A DNA stretch of 64,000 nt from Actinomycetaceae bacterium (GTDB lineage Bacteria; Actinomycetota; Actinomycetes; Actinomycetales; Actinomycetaceae), in the NCBI GenBank assembly GCA_030524055.1, contig JAUNHH010000001.1:45828-109827 (forward strand). The letters run 5' to 3'. The notes below the pieces were generated by a model. That model worked only from the letters and a program-made list of their open reading frames with translations, ran no database searches and was not told where the DNA came from. Made by a program: the position numbers and the translations under genes. This document shows, piece after piece, positions 30,819-40,240 of the stretch; the stretch's first letter is position 1, and every line of letters starts with the position of its first letter.

Positions 30819-31249
30819 TGTGCACCTCCCCGATGCTGTGCCCAAGCGGATTCAATCGTGCGTCGCTCGCCAGCAACAATTTCTCCGAGGCGCCGCAGAA
30901 TAATATTCCCTTGATGGTCAGTGATTCCTTGAGCACAATAATGCATGGCCATGACAGTGACATAAACAGATTCATTCGCAGCCATATATCCCACGGTCTT
31001 ATGGGGCGCACCGGGCCGCAGTGAAAGCCGCTGAATAATGTCGCGAATACTGGCCAGATCGCTTTTATTCTGCGAAAGCGGAACCTCTATTGACACATAA
31101 AAGTAGTCACCCGTATTCGAGGGAGCAGCGCTGAGCTCCTCACCCGCATAGTGGAAGGTCACTGATTGTCCCGAATGGGTCGATTCAGCGTCGAAACGCC
31201 GCGCCCAGGCAGCTATTCGACTGATATCTACACGCGGATGAGGAGCCAT
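30815..31249 (-). CDS. Cassette 5 YbjN-like protein, first domain as a separate gene
   Basis: 144-aa protein equivalent to domain 1 of the fused YbjN proteins: MAPHPRVDISRIAAWARRFD at the start and AQGITDHQGNIILRRLGEIV near the end. No ribosome site is seen; TAATGT lies 6 nt before the ATG, which suggests a leaderless mRNA. It is coupled to the next gene by ATGA. Confidence 0.72.
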   Translation of the reverse strand: MAPHPRVDISRIAAWARRFDAESTHSGQSVTFHYAGEELSAAPSNTGDYFYVSIEVPLSQNKSDLASIRDIIQRLSLRPGAPHKTVGYMAANESVYVTVMAMHYCAQGITDHQGNIILRRLGEIVAGERRTIESAWAQHRGGAQ

Positions 31250-31316
31250 AGAGCGACATTAACAGGACTTGTTAGGAATCGCTAGAGATATGGCGGGTAT
31301 GGAACGCTGGCCGGAT

Positions 31317-34300
31317 TCAGTCCTCCTCAGGTATGCGAATCCCCAAGGGAACGGGAACCGGACGCGGTAGGGGTGGATGCCCTGAGGCTTCCGTAAGTTC
31401 ACAGAAATGCAGATATTCTCCTCGAATATGGGCATCCTCTAGGCGATCGACGAGATCACAGAGACGCTCGATAACGGTGGAATCCCAATATAGGTCAGCA
31501 GGACCTCCAGGATGCCTCCAGCGCAAAAAGCCGAGATGTAATAGAGCCTCGACTTCACGTTCATAGTTTCCGCTCTCACGGGACCGTTTTGCGACAGCCA
31601 CTGCGATGGCCGCAGATTTCGCGATATCACCAACTTTATAGATCGCTGACATCCAGGCAATATCTAGCGCAATCCGAATCGGCACTACCTCGTCTTGATA
31701 GCGTCGTGGCATCTCCTCCAAGTGGGAAATGGCCTGTGAATAGAGCTCATGAATTTCCTCATGGTGGGGGTGTTTTTCACCCTCACATTCCTTCACAGCC
31801 AGATCAAGAATTAGTTGGCGCGAGTGCTCGACAATCTCCAGGAAGTAGTCTTTTTTCGCACTATGGAGAATACGGATAGCCTGGCGATGCAAGTTCGCTG
31901 CCTCGTCGTTATTCTTCATCCAACGTGCGGCTAAAGCGGCAGTCCCTAGGGCCTCACATTGTTGCACCTCCTGACCGCGAAGAGCGTAGGCTCGCGCCTG
32001 CTCTAGGGCCTCTTTATAGACTATTTCGGCGTGCCTATTCCCATGGGTAATTCCTGATTCACTGACATACAACCAACTTTCATCGGCAATTTCCTGGTTG
32101 AAGGCACTCAGAAGATGCCCGCGGATCATCAGCGCGAGATTCCCTAAACGCGGCTGAGCACGCAGTGGCTCTAATGCTTTCAGGAAAGTGACAATAGCAT
32201 CGTCATATCGTTCCGCGGCGCAATAATGCTGCCCTAAAACAGAGAGATAGAAGGGGTAGCACAGTAGGGATTCATAAGGGCGATGCAAGTCAATATATTT
32301 TTCGTAGTCACTAATAGCGTCCTCATATTGACCAAGGGATCGACTTATCGCAGCTCGCGTATCATACACCATTGCCTGCACATTTACTGGGATTTCCTCA
32401 GTCCCAACCAGCAATTCACTTAAGGAGCGCACTCCTGCATAGAAATCTCCATGATGTCTACTGTGCACTACCAGGAATGCGTGCATATAGGCACTAGATA
32501 CTCTGCTATCGTCGCTATCTTTCTCGGAGAGAATCTGAATAGCGCCCTCTAATACGGAAATGACCTCCTCCATTGAGTCGCGCATTTCCTCCCAAATTAA
32601 TGTCTCAGCAAGAGTGAGGGTATTGTGCACTAAAAGAGGGATGAAGTCTTCATTCTCTTGGCCATGGGCGACCTGTTGCCACAATTTCTGGACCTCAGCA
32701 ATGATGCCGGGAGATTCCTGTTGAAGGAAGCGTCGATGCGTCACAGATAGGCCCTCACCCTTTTCAGCTTCCACTCTGTCAGCTGTATTGAGAAGGCGAA
32801 TAGCAGCAAAGACTAAAGGCCCTTCTGGTGGGGTGGAATTATCTGCGGCAACTAACCATTCTTTAGCGATATCGAATTCTTGGAGGTCCGCGTAAACCTC
32901 TGCAAGAAGACAGGCCCATTCAAAAGCATATTCTGGTGAGGGATCATAATCAGCTAAATAGAAGGCCGCGTCCTCGGCAAATTCGTGCAGAAAATCATCC
33001 CTGCGCCGCTGCGCTTCTCGATCCACAAGGACAACCTCATCTGGCGTTGTCGGCCAGGAAATTCCTTCCCAGGCAGTGGGGCCAGTGGGGATTGTTGAGG
33101 CAGCGGGAACAGCCGCGGTGGCGGGGGCGGTGTTTGCGGGAGGGGCAGCCACGGCCGTTCCTGCCCGGTTTGTCATTTCATTAACGAGGGCGGGGCTCGC
33201 GCCTTCCTCCGCATGATCGGTCGAAGCGCTCGCACCTTCTAGTGGGCGGCGTGCTATTACCTTGCGGGTGGCGTCAGAGTCGCGACTATGACCATTACGT
33301 TGATCAAAGCGCAGGGCAATGGCCATGGCTGCTTCTTCACACGCCTGTGCGGCTTCTGCAATAGTCAGGCGTGGAGAAATATTAAATGCGGGTTCAATAC
33401 CCATTCGCGACGTCATTGAGGCGCCGAATTCTTCGCCGCCCCGCCCTCGTTCATCGAGCGACTGCAAAAGGGAGGCTGCGCTGGCCAAATAATCCCCAAC
33501 CAGGTTCACAGCAGTATATTTCTCGACCCACGATGCCTGTTCACGAAGAAGCTTGAGTCCACGTTCCAGGTTCCCAGAGATCACCAGGTAATGCAGGTGC
33601 CGCGTCATCTCGTCGAGGTTGTCATCGTCATCACGCTGGTGGCGATAGGCACGAGTATGGGCCTGCCACGCTTCTTCTTTTCGCCCCAAATATTCAAAGG
33701 CAACAGTTAGCGACGCATAGGTGCTGGCAGGCTGTTCTGCACAACCCACATCACCCGAAAGAACCCGTTGAGAGGCAGCAATAGCCTCTTCATATCGCTC
33801 CCGTCTAATCAGCCAATTCACTTCTAATTCAGGATCGCAGCCCTCACAATTGGAGTATTCATCGCGTGGAGTGGCCCGCCAGCCGACCATATGTTCATCT
33901 TCAGCCTCGTCATCCCATAAAGCAGAGGCGACGCTAATGGCTACCGCATGAACAGTATGCGCAAAGCCACCCTGCTCCCGATACAGGCGATTAAATTCAT
34001 CCTGTAATTCGCGGACCTGCTCCAAAGGAACATCCGGAGTTCCCGCTGCGGTTACCACAATATGCTTAAAGTCCCAGAGCAGTGTTTGTCGGTCGTCATT
34101 ATCGAAAATCTCCGGATTGGTGCGGAATTTCTCTAGACACCAGGCAAAGGGTGGAAAGGCTTTCATGCGGTGCGGCGTATAAAGATATGAGCGCGATAGC
34201 ATTAAACGAGCCCATACCGACAGATTTTCTTCTCCAAGTTCATCAGCAGCAACGGCCGCTTGAGACAAGAGATCAAAGACTGGCTGCTCATTTGGCATTC

Positions 34301-34346
34301 CAATTGCCTTATTAATGGCAGCAATAATTTCGCCACGGGTTTCCAT
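31317..34346 (-). CDS. Cassette 4 full-length TPR-like protein (class A)
   Basis: 1009-aa paralogue of the cassette 6 protein, colinear throughout. The Cys module is intact (DEYSNCEGCDPELEVNWLI with Cys167/Cys170; Cys202 in VGCAEQP). The linker is Ala/Pro-rich, and GPTAWEGISWPTTPDEVVL starts the second half near residue 420. TPR-like repeats such as GQYEDAISDYEKYIDL and AAERYDDAIVTFLKALEPL are clear. It starts 2 bp after the YbjN stop. Confidence 0.87.
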   Translation of the reverse strand: METRGEIIAAINKAIGMPNEQPVFDLLSQAAVAADELGEENLSVWARLMLSRSYLYTPHRMKAFPPFAWCLEKFRTNPEIFDNDDRQTLLWDFKHIVVTAAGTPDVPLEQVRELQDEFNRLYREQGGFAHTVHAVAISVASALWDDEAEDEHMVGWRATPRDEYSNCEGCDPELEVNWLIRRERYEEAIAASQRVLSGDVGCAEQPASTYASLTVAFEYLGRKEEAWQAHTRAYRHQRDDDDNLDEMTRHLHYLVISGNLERGLKLLREQASWVEKYTAVNLVGDYLASAASLLQSLDERGRGGEEFGASMTSRMGIEPAFNISPRLTIAEAAQACEEAAMAIALRFDQRNGHSRDSDATRKVIARRPLEGASASTDHAEEGASPALVNEMTNRAGTAVAAPPANTAPATAAVPAASTIPTGPTAWEGISWPTTPDEVVLVDREAQRRRDDFLHEFAEDAAFYLADYDPSPEYAFEWACLLAEVYADLQEFDIAKEWLVAADNSTPPEGPLVFAAIRLLNTADRVEAEKGEGLSVTHRRFLQQESPGIIAEVQKLWQQVAHGQENEDFIPLLVHNTLTLAETLIWEEMRDSMEEVISVLEGAIQILSEKDSDDSRVSSAYMHAFLVVHSRHHGDFYAGVRSLSELLVGTEEIPVNVQAMVYDTRAAISRSLGQYEDAISDYEKYIDLHRPYESLLCYPFYLSVLGQHYCAAERYDDAIVTFLKALEPLRAQPRLGNLALMIRGHLLSAFNQEIADESWLYVSESGITHGNRHAEIVYKEALEQARAYALRGQEVQQCEALGTAALAARWMKNNDEAANLHRQAIRILHSAKKDYFLEIVEHSRQLILDLAVKECEGEKHPHHEEIHELYSQAISHLEEMPRRYQDEVVPIRIALDIAWMSAIYKVGDIAKSAAIAVAVAKRSRESGNYEREVEALLHLGFLRWRHPGGPADLYWDSTVIERLCDLVDRLEDAHIRGEYLHFCELTEASGHPPLPRPVPVPLGIRIPEED
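33184..33195 (+). repeat. 12-mer copy in the cassette 4 TPR linker
   Basis: Exact copy encoding part of ASPALVN in the Ala-rich linker. Confidence 0.7.
33439..33450 (-). repeat. 12-mer copy in the cassette 4 TPR gene
   Basis: Exact copy in the opposite orientation, encoding ERGRGG. Confidence 0.7.
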
Positions 34347-34348
34347 AT

Positions 34349-35380
34349 TTATTCCCCTTTACCCTCAATCACAACTAACCCAAGCGCCCGATCAAGGCGA
34401 TCAATACAGCTTCGAAATGCCTCGAGCACGAAGTTGAGAAAGGCATCGATTTGTTCTTCAGTCACACGCATTGCTGGCTGCCAACTCTCAAAACGTAGAG
34501 TCATTCCAGCACTATGTCTACGCATCCCAATCTGAACCCATCCATATTTATCGATATTCTCCGCTAGCCACTCTTTTAAACCAGGACTATTTGCTTCTTC
34601 TAGAGTCAATTCCCGATGGTAGCAAATAGATATCCGCCCGTGCGGGGACACCAGCACTTCAATAGGTAGCCCCTTTCGCCGCAAGGAAATCACATCATTC
34701 TCACCGTGTTTTTCGCAGGAAATTTCTGCGTCATACCAGCGCAGAATATTCACCAATCGCTGTGCCGTTACAGCTTTCCCCACTTTCTCCTGGTCAATAT
34801 CCCACCAGGGAATTCGTTCAGAATCCTCAGTTTTATTTGTCAACTTCGCAGGGGCTGCGCTTGCGTGTTGACGCCGGTGGTCAAGGAGTTTCCAGGTGAC
34901 CGGTTTCGGTTCCCCAGTGGCTTTGACACTTGCCTCGGCAGCAGCCATCACAACGGATGGATGGAAAGCTAATGCGTCAAAAAGAGCGTCCAACACATCA
35001 CACATGCCCTCATCCAATTGGGTGTCAGTGGCACCCTCACTGAGATACAACTGGGTGGCTACCTTGATATAGGGGGGATCATCTCCTGCAGCGGGATAAT
35101 AAAGCTCCTTTGGTTTCCATTTCCCCATCGCCCTGTCATAAAGAATCGCTTGGCGTTCTTCGGGATTTGCCCCCACAAGGCCAAGATCCGAATTCTCATC
35201 TCTAAGGGGCAACACAAGCGCGAGGACAACAACCTCATCATTAACCGCAGCCACCCTTAGTGGCTTCTCGAAGCCCTCCAGAGGGCATACAACGAAATGG
35301 TTATCAATTCTAGTAGTAATGCCATGCCGGTGGGCCCATGCTGCCATGCGGTCACGTTTAACGATTGGGAACCTACTCAC
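34349..35380 (-). CDS. Cassette 4 two-domain YbjN-like protein
   Basis: Two YbjN-like domains: domain 1 from FPIVKRDRMAAWAHRHGI to ATDTQLDEGMCDVLDALFDAL, domain 2 from RIPWWDIDQEKVG to VTEEQIDAFLNFVLEAF. The GTG at 35380 (343 aa) aligns with the starts of the paralogues and lies 8 nt after TACAGT. The open frame extends to 35398, but that start would fall inside the promoter. It is close to the cassette 3 homologue. Confidence 0.75.
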   Translation of the reverse strand: MSRFPIVKRDRMAAWAHRHGITTRIDNHFVVCPLEGFEKPLRVAAVNDEVVVLALVLPLRDENSDLGLVGANPEERQAILYDRAMGKWKPKELYYPAAGDDPPYIKVATQLYLSEGATDTQLDEGMCDVLDALFDALAFHPSVVMAAAEASVKATGEPKPVTWKLLDHRRQHASAAPAKLTNKTEDSERIPWWDIDQEKVGKAVTAQRLVNILRWYDAEISCEKHGENDVISLRRKGLPIEVLVSPHGRISICYHRELTLEEANSPGLKEWLAENIDKYGWVQIGMRRHSAGMTLRFESWQPAMRVTEEQIDAFLNFVLEAFRSCIDRLDRALGLVVIEGKGE

Positions 35381-35423
35381 GATTACTGACTGTAGCAATC
35401 CGGGCCCACTTTTGGGGTCACGC

Positions 35424-35456
35424 TCCGCCCTCGCTAATAGTTACGAGGACGGGGCA
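35424..35456 (-). terminator. Variant 12-mer pair upstream of cassette 4
   Basis: TCCGCCCTCG and CGAGGACGGG face each other around TAATAGTTA. The hairpin lies between cassettes 3 and 4 and may end cassette 3 transcription. Confidence 0.55.
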
Positions 35457-35570
35457 CCAGGCCCAAGAAAGGCACAAAACCACTGATCAAAGCTGAATAC
35501 CCGCGCCCCCACCCCTCTCCTACTGCCCACACCCACCCATGTATCAACCCTGCGACGTTTGGATGCAATC
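35457..35570. repeat. Inter-cassette repeat, copy 1 (about 110 bp)
   Basis: Shares AGCTGAATACCCG and the exact block CCACACCCACCCATGTATCA with copies at 38618-38730 and 41346-41455. Each copy lies directly upstream of a class A cassette. Confidence 0.8.
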
Positions 35571-35707
35571 CCTATTACGCGCCTCCTGAGATGAGGTGCG
35601 ACTAACAAGAACGAGAAGCGACCTCTACATAGGACTCGGGCGCCTTTCCAGGGAAAGACGCCCGACAATCAGAAGATTTTTCCTGCCAGCAATATGCCGA
35701 ATGCTCA

Positions 35708-37513
35708 CTATAGTGTCCGATGGGCGGCTTCTGGGAGCGGAAGTGGGGGCGGCAGAGGCGCCGCACCGACAGTTTTCGCCTGCTCGCAGAGCTTGAGGTA
35801 TTCCCTGTGAATATCCCTGTCTTGCAGTCGATTTACGAGACTGCATAGGCGCTTGGCGCTGGAGGGATACCAATACGATTCTGCAATGTCACTCGGGTAG
35901 TGGTGACACAAAAACCCGAGATGCAGCAACGCTTTTGCCTCGTTATCGTATTCGCGACGGGTCCGAAGAACATTAACAACTCGGAATGCAGTTTCTGCAG
36001 ATTTGGCAATATCACCAAATTGGTAGGCCGCTAACATCCACGCACTATCGAGTTTTGCCTGAAGATAGTCAAGTCCATCTTGGTAATAGTGCGGAGAAAA
36101 CTCCTCAAGGACAGCGCACCCTCCCGAATAAAGTTCACGGATTTCATCCTCATGCGCTTGCTTGTCGCCATTATATTCACTATCCAGACGATCAAGAATT
36201 GCCTGACGTAGCTGTTCAATAATGTCCGGAACGCATTCCTCTTCACTATTCTCCAGAATCTGGATAACGCGAAGACGTAACTCTATTGCCGCATCCCTAT
36301 TATTCATTCGCTGTGCCGCTATTGCCGCTATTTTAAGGGCCTCACATTGCTCCATTTCATCATCCAGAAGAGCGTAGGCGCGTGCTTGTTCTAGGGCTTC
36401 GGGGTATACAACTTCGGCGTATTTGCTGTCCACATCTTCCTTATATGCACTGAGCAGCGATTCACGGATACTCAGTGCGATATTTTCCAGGCGAGGATGA
36501 GGAGGCAAAAGATCGAGGGCCTTAAGGAAGGTGGCAATAGCCTTATCGTATTGTTCCGCATCGGAATAACATTGCCCTAGAAGCGATAGATAAAATGGAT
36601 AGCTAAGCAATGACTCATAGGGCTGCTGTAAGTCAATGAATTTCTCGTAGTCACTAATTGCATCGTCAGTCTGATTGCACATACGGCTCAGCACTGGTCG
36701 GGTGCCATAGACTGCCGCTATAGCACTACGCGAAAGCTGCTTACCTGGCAACAATAATTCTTCGAGTCCACGAGCTGCCCCATAAATATCTCCATTGTAG
36801 CCGCGATGCATTAATAGAAATGCCCGCATTCGATTACTGAAAGAGCGATCACCGTCCCAGCCTTTGTCAGCAAGAATCTGAATAGTGCTCTCCAGTAGTG
36901 GAATCATTCGGTCACGCAGTTCTTCTGTTTCTTCCCAGACCGATGCTTCAGGAAGGGTAATGGTACTTTCTGAGAGATTAATCGTCCTTTCAGCTAAGAG
37001 ACGGGCAAGATTCTCATCTTCCTGCCCATCAGCAATTGTGCGCCATAGCTTCTCTACCTCAGCAATAATTCCAGGGCCTTCTTCGGTAAGAAGAAGGTAA
37101 TGTTCCTCCGATAAACCCTCTTCATCTTCAAGTTCGACCATATTGGAGGCTTTGAGCAGTCGAATCCTATGTAGAAGGAGAGGCCCTTCTGGTGAGGTAC
37201 TGTTATTTGCAGTGGCCAGCCATTCTCGCGCAATGTCTATCTCCTGAAGATCGGCATAGACTTCTGCAAGAAGACAGGCCCATTCAAATGCATATTCTGG
37301 TGAAACCGCATCATCAGCTAGATAGAAGGCAGCATCTTCAACGAGTTCTGCGAGAAAAGTGTCCCCACGCAATTCGGCTTCTCTATTGAGGAGAACAACC
37401 TCGTCTGGGGTTGTTGGCCAGGAGATTCCTTCCCAGGCGGTAGGTCCGGTTGGTATGGACACAACATCATCACTCGGTGCAACATGGGTATTATTCATAG
37501 CTTGTTTCTTCAC
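35708..37513 (-). CDS. Cassette 3 half-length TPR-like protein (class A)
   Basis: 601-aa protein equivalent to the second half only of the 1009/1029-aa paralogues: GPTAWEGISWPTTPDEVVLL starts at about residue 22, and there is no Cys module. The repeats YEKFIDLQQPYESLLSYPFYL and SDAEQYDKAIATFLKALDLL match cassette 4 closely. The start is GTG at 37513, 7 nt after GAGG. An ATG five codons in is possible. Confidence 0.83.
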   Translation of the reverse strand: MKKQAMNNTHVAPSDDVVSIPTGPTAWEGISWPTTPDEVVLLNREAELRGDTFLAELVEDAAFYLADDAVSPEYAFEWACLLAEVYADLQEIDIAREWLATANNSTSPEGPLLLHRIRLLKASNMVELEDEEGLSEEHYLLLTEEGPGIIAEVEKLWRTIADGQEDENLARLLAERTINLSESTITLPEASVWEETEELRDRMIPLLESTIQILADKGWDGDRSFSNRMRAFLLMHRGYNGDIYGAARGLEELLLPGKQLSRSAIAAVYGTRPVLSRMCNQTDDAISDYEKFIDLQQPYESLLSYPFYLSLLGQCYSDAEQYDKAIATFLKALDLLPPHPRLENIALSIRESLLSAYKEDVDSKYAEVVYPEALEQARAYALLDDEMEQCEALKIAAIAAQRMNNRDAAIELRLRVIQILENSEEECVPDIIEQLRQAILDRLDSEYNGDKQAHEDEIRELYSGGCAVLEEFSPHYYQDGLDYLQAKLDSAWMLAAYQFGDIAKSAETAFRVVNVLRTRREYDNEAKALLHLGFLCHHYPSDIAESYWYPSSAKRLCSLVNRLQDRDIHREYLKLCEQAKTVGAAPLPPPLPLPEAAHRTL

Positions 37514-37531
37514 GGTTAGCCCTCATTATCC

Positions 37532-38602
37532 TCAAAAGGCAACATTTTCTAGGGCCAGGTCTAGGTCATCAACACAAGCCCACATTTCCTCAAGCGCGAC
37601 ATCAAAGAAGGCGGAGATTTGCTCGTCAGTCGCTCGCAGCGCTGGCTGCCAGCACTCAAAATACAAAGTCATTCCGTCTGCATTTCTGCGAATCCCGGTA
37701 CTGACCCTGCCATAGTCGGTGACTTTCTCCTCCAGATATTCCTCAACCCGGGGATTATTGGCTTGCTCTGCGGTCAATTCACGCTGGTATGCGACAGATA
37801 TTCGCCCGTGCGGACTCACAACAACGTCAATAGGTAAGTCCAGATACTGCAAGGAAATAGCGTTATTTTCTCCATGCTTCTCGCAGGTAATCTCGGCACC
37901 CTTTCGACACAGAATTTCCTTAACACGGGTGGCATTCACAGTTGCGCCCGCCTTTTCCTGATCTATGGCCCACCAAGGAATTCGACCGCCGTTATTGCTA
38001 CCACCTACCGAAGGTGTGGCTACAGCATCCACATATTGCTGTCGATAGCGCAGCAATTTCCCAGTCACCGGTTTTAATTCCTCGTCGTTTTGAAGTGTCC
38101 CACCTCCAGATGCAGCAATAGAAGAGCGAGAAGATAATGCATCGACTAGAGCATCTAAGGCATCACACATGCCCTCATCCAATTGCACATCGGTAATACC
38201 TTCGGGGACATAAAGGTGTAAAAGCATATCTACTCTTGCTGGCATGTCTTCGTCAGCTGGCGTATAGAATTCCCGCGGCTTCCATTGGCCCACCGCCCTT
38301 TCGTCAATGATGGCTTGAACGTCATCTGGAGCCACGCCAGAGAGGCCAAGATCCCATCGTTCACTAGCAACAGGGAAGGAAAAGAAAAGCCCTATTATCT
38401 GATCATCTGTGCCAAGTATCCGTAAAGGCTCCTCGAAATCATCTAGCGCACAGGTAATAGCCCCACTGGCTTCAATATCATTAATACCGTGTCTTTGAGC
38501 CCAAACGATCATGCGCTCTGGGCTAATGGTTGGGAATGTCGTCGCGATTAGGACTGTAACAATCCGCCCCTCCTTTTGGGGTTCACTCTCCGCCCTCGTC
38601 AA
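37532..38602 (-). CDS. Cassette 3 two-domain YbjN-like protein, start uncertain
   Basis: 356-aa frame homologous to cassette 4: TTFPTISPERMIVWAQRHGI opens domain 1, GITDVQLDEGMCDALDALVDAL closes it, and RIPWWAIDQEKAG opens domain 2. At the position where paralogues have ATG or GTG (38545) this gene has GCG, although the TACAGT box is kept 7 nt upstream. A TTG at 38602 gives the longest frame but lies in the hairpin region. Translation may be reduced or start at a non-standard codon. Confidence 0.65.
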   Translation of the reverse strand: MTRAESEPQKEGRIVTVLIATTFPTISPERMIVWAQRHGINDIEASGAITCALDDFEEPLRILGTDDQIIGLFFSFPVASERWDLGLSGVAPDDVQAIIDERAVGQWKPREFYTPADEDMPARVDMLLHLYVPEGITDVQLDEGMCDALDALVDALSSRSSIAASGGGTLQNDEELKPVTGKLLRYRQQYVDAVATPSVGGSNNGGRIPWWAIDQEKAGATVNATRVKEILCRKGAEITCEKHGENNAISLQYLDLPIDVVVSPHGRISVAYQRELTAEQANNPRVEEYLEEKVTDYGRVSTGIRRNADGMTLYFECWQPALRATDEQISAFFDVALEEMWACVDDLDLALENVAF

Positions 38603-38620
38603 TAACTACGAGGACGGGGC
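38588..38620 (-). terminator. Variant 12-mer pair upstream of cassette 3
   Basis: TCCGCCCTCGT and ACGAGGACGGGG around CAATAACT form a hairpin between cassettes 2 and 3. Confidence 0.55.
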
Positions 38621-38730
38621 ACCGGGCCGAAGAAATGCGTAAAAGCGCTGATTAAAGCTGAATACCCGTGCCCCGCCAGCCGCTTCCACTAGCCACACCC
38701 ACCCATGTATCAACCCTGCGACGCGGGATA
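38618..38730. repeat. Inter-cassette repeat, copy 2
   Basis: Same arrangement as copy 1: GCTGAATACCCG followed by CACACCCACCCATGTATCAA and CCTGCGACG. Confidence 0.8.
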
Positions 38731-38774
38731 ACAGGGCATTGCATGATTGAGAGCAAATCGCTTGTTAGAAGCCG

Positions 38775-40238
38775 TTATAGAGCGCGACTTTCTACGCGCT
38801 CAGCAAGGGCGAGGATTTTCGAGCGCAGTGCCCGCACCTCAACATCGCCAGGAGCGTCCACTGCTGCGCAAGTTCCACACTGCGAAAGGTCAGCAATTGC
38901 CTCATTAAGATGGAGCTGGATATCTTCCTTATAGTCACCGTCTTCATCGCCCTCAGTCAGAATTTCGGCAATCTGGTAACGCACTGTTACTGATTGGAAG
39001 TACTTTTTCATCCACTGGCAGGCACGCGCCGCACCGGCAAGAACCTCACTCTGTTCCCACACCTCATCACGACTTTCGTATTCCTGCGCACATTCAAGCG
39101 CCCAGTCATACGCCCGCTGCGCATATTTTCCCACAGTCAAAGGAGAATATTCATCCCCCTCTTCCACCTTTTCCATATCGAAATAGGCCGCAACTACATA
39201 AACGAAACGTCGGCGAATATCCAACGCAACACCACTCATATAGGAGTGCGGACGAATGGATTCCTCAAGCGAAATGAGAAAGGAAAGCGCTGCGTCATAA
39301 TAACCTGCATATGTCACATAGTCAGCACAGTCAAATATAGGCTCGATAGAAGAATAGGCGAGTCCCACACTCTGCATAATGGCAGCAGATTTTTCGGTAT
39401 AGCGAATTGCCTCATCATACTGCTCATAATCATTGCTAAGAAGAGCGAGAGCCTGATAGACGAGAAATACGGTTGACAGTGAGGCAGAATTTTCGGGTCG
39501 CACCATATCTTCCAGGGAGCGCCCCAGGGAGTAGATATCTATTTGCTGACTACGCTTATAGCGTACTTCCACTTCATACCGAGCAGAAAAATTCGAGCAC
39601 TCGTCCCAGTCATTACAAATAAGAACATTCAGGCCTCGCTCAATCTGCGACACCAGTAGATCGCGCGCTTCCACAGCTTTTCCACCCAACCAACTTAGAG
39701 ATCGATACAGGCTCATACACATTGAAAACAGCTGACAAGCCGCATTCTTATCAACAGAGCCTCGATCCACTCCTTCCCAGAGCGATTGCAATTTTGGTAG
39801 CAGCTTCATTGTCTCCGCATAAAGGACATTAAGGTGCTGATCGAAAGAATGCAACCCTTGCCCAGTAACAATATGCCCCTCAGCGTTATAGAGTTTATCA
39901 ATCGCAACTAAAATACGAATGCAAACCACAGGATCGTACTCTTCCCAGTAAACCATACTTTTTGCCGTCGCGAGCAATTCATAAGAGCGAGCATAATCCT
40001 TCATATCGACATATACTTCCGAAAGAAGACATGCCCACTCGAATTCATATTCAGATGAAGCCTGCTGTTCACGCAGATAGAGCGCGGATTCTTTGGCCAA
40101 TTGGACTAGGAGCAGATCACCACAGGCATGTGCCTTACGTTGAAGAAGAACAACCTCATCAGGCGAAGCCGGCCAAAGTACCCCGTCCCATACTGTTGGG
40201 CCAGACGGGAGAGATACAGGGAGAACGACAGCAGGCAT
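38775..40238 (-). CDS. Cassette 2 half-length TPR-like protein (class A, diverged)
   Basis: 487-aa helical protein beginning SLPSGPTVWDGVLWPASPDEV, the class A second-half signature, without the Cys module. Repeats such as DYEQYDEAIRYTEKSAAIM are TPR-like. It is more diverged than the cassette 3, 4 and 6 proteins. It starts 2 bp after the upstream YbjN stop. Confidence 0.8.
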   Translation of the reverse strand: MPAVVLPVSLPSGPTVWDGVLWPASPDEVVLLQRKAHACGDLLLVQLAKESALYLREQQASSEYEFEWACLLSEVYVDMKDYARSYELLATAKSMVYWEEYDPVVCIRILVAIDKLYNAEGHIVTGQGLHSFDQHLNVLYAETMKLLPKLQSLWEGVDRGSVDKNAACQLFSMCMSLYRSLSWLGGKAVEARDLLVSQIERGLNVLICNDWDECSNFSARYEVEVRYKRSQQIDIYSLGRSLEDMVRPENSASLSTVFLVYQALALLSNDYEQYDEAIRYTEKSAAIMQSVGLAYSSIEPIFDCADYVTYAGYYDAALSFLISLEESIRPHSYMSGVALDIRRRFVYVVAAYFDMEKVEEGDEYSPLTVGKYAQRAYDWALECAQEYESRDEVWEQSEVLAGAARACQWMKKYFQSVTVRYQIAEILTEGDEDGDYKEDIQLHLNEAIADLSQCGTCAAVDAPGDVEVRALRSKILALAERVESRAL

Positions 40239-40240
40239 AA

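Noticed and set aside
34320..34346. Frameshift or pseudogene between the YbjN and TPR genes of the cassettes
   Set aside because: The 1-10 bp overlaps or gaps are the same kind in all six cassettes, which indicates coupling, not decay.
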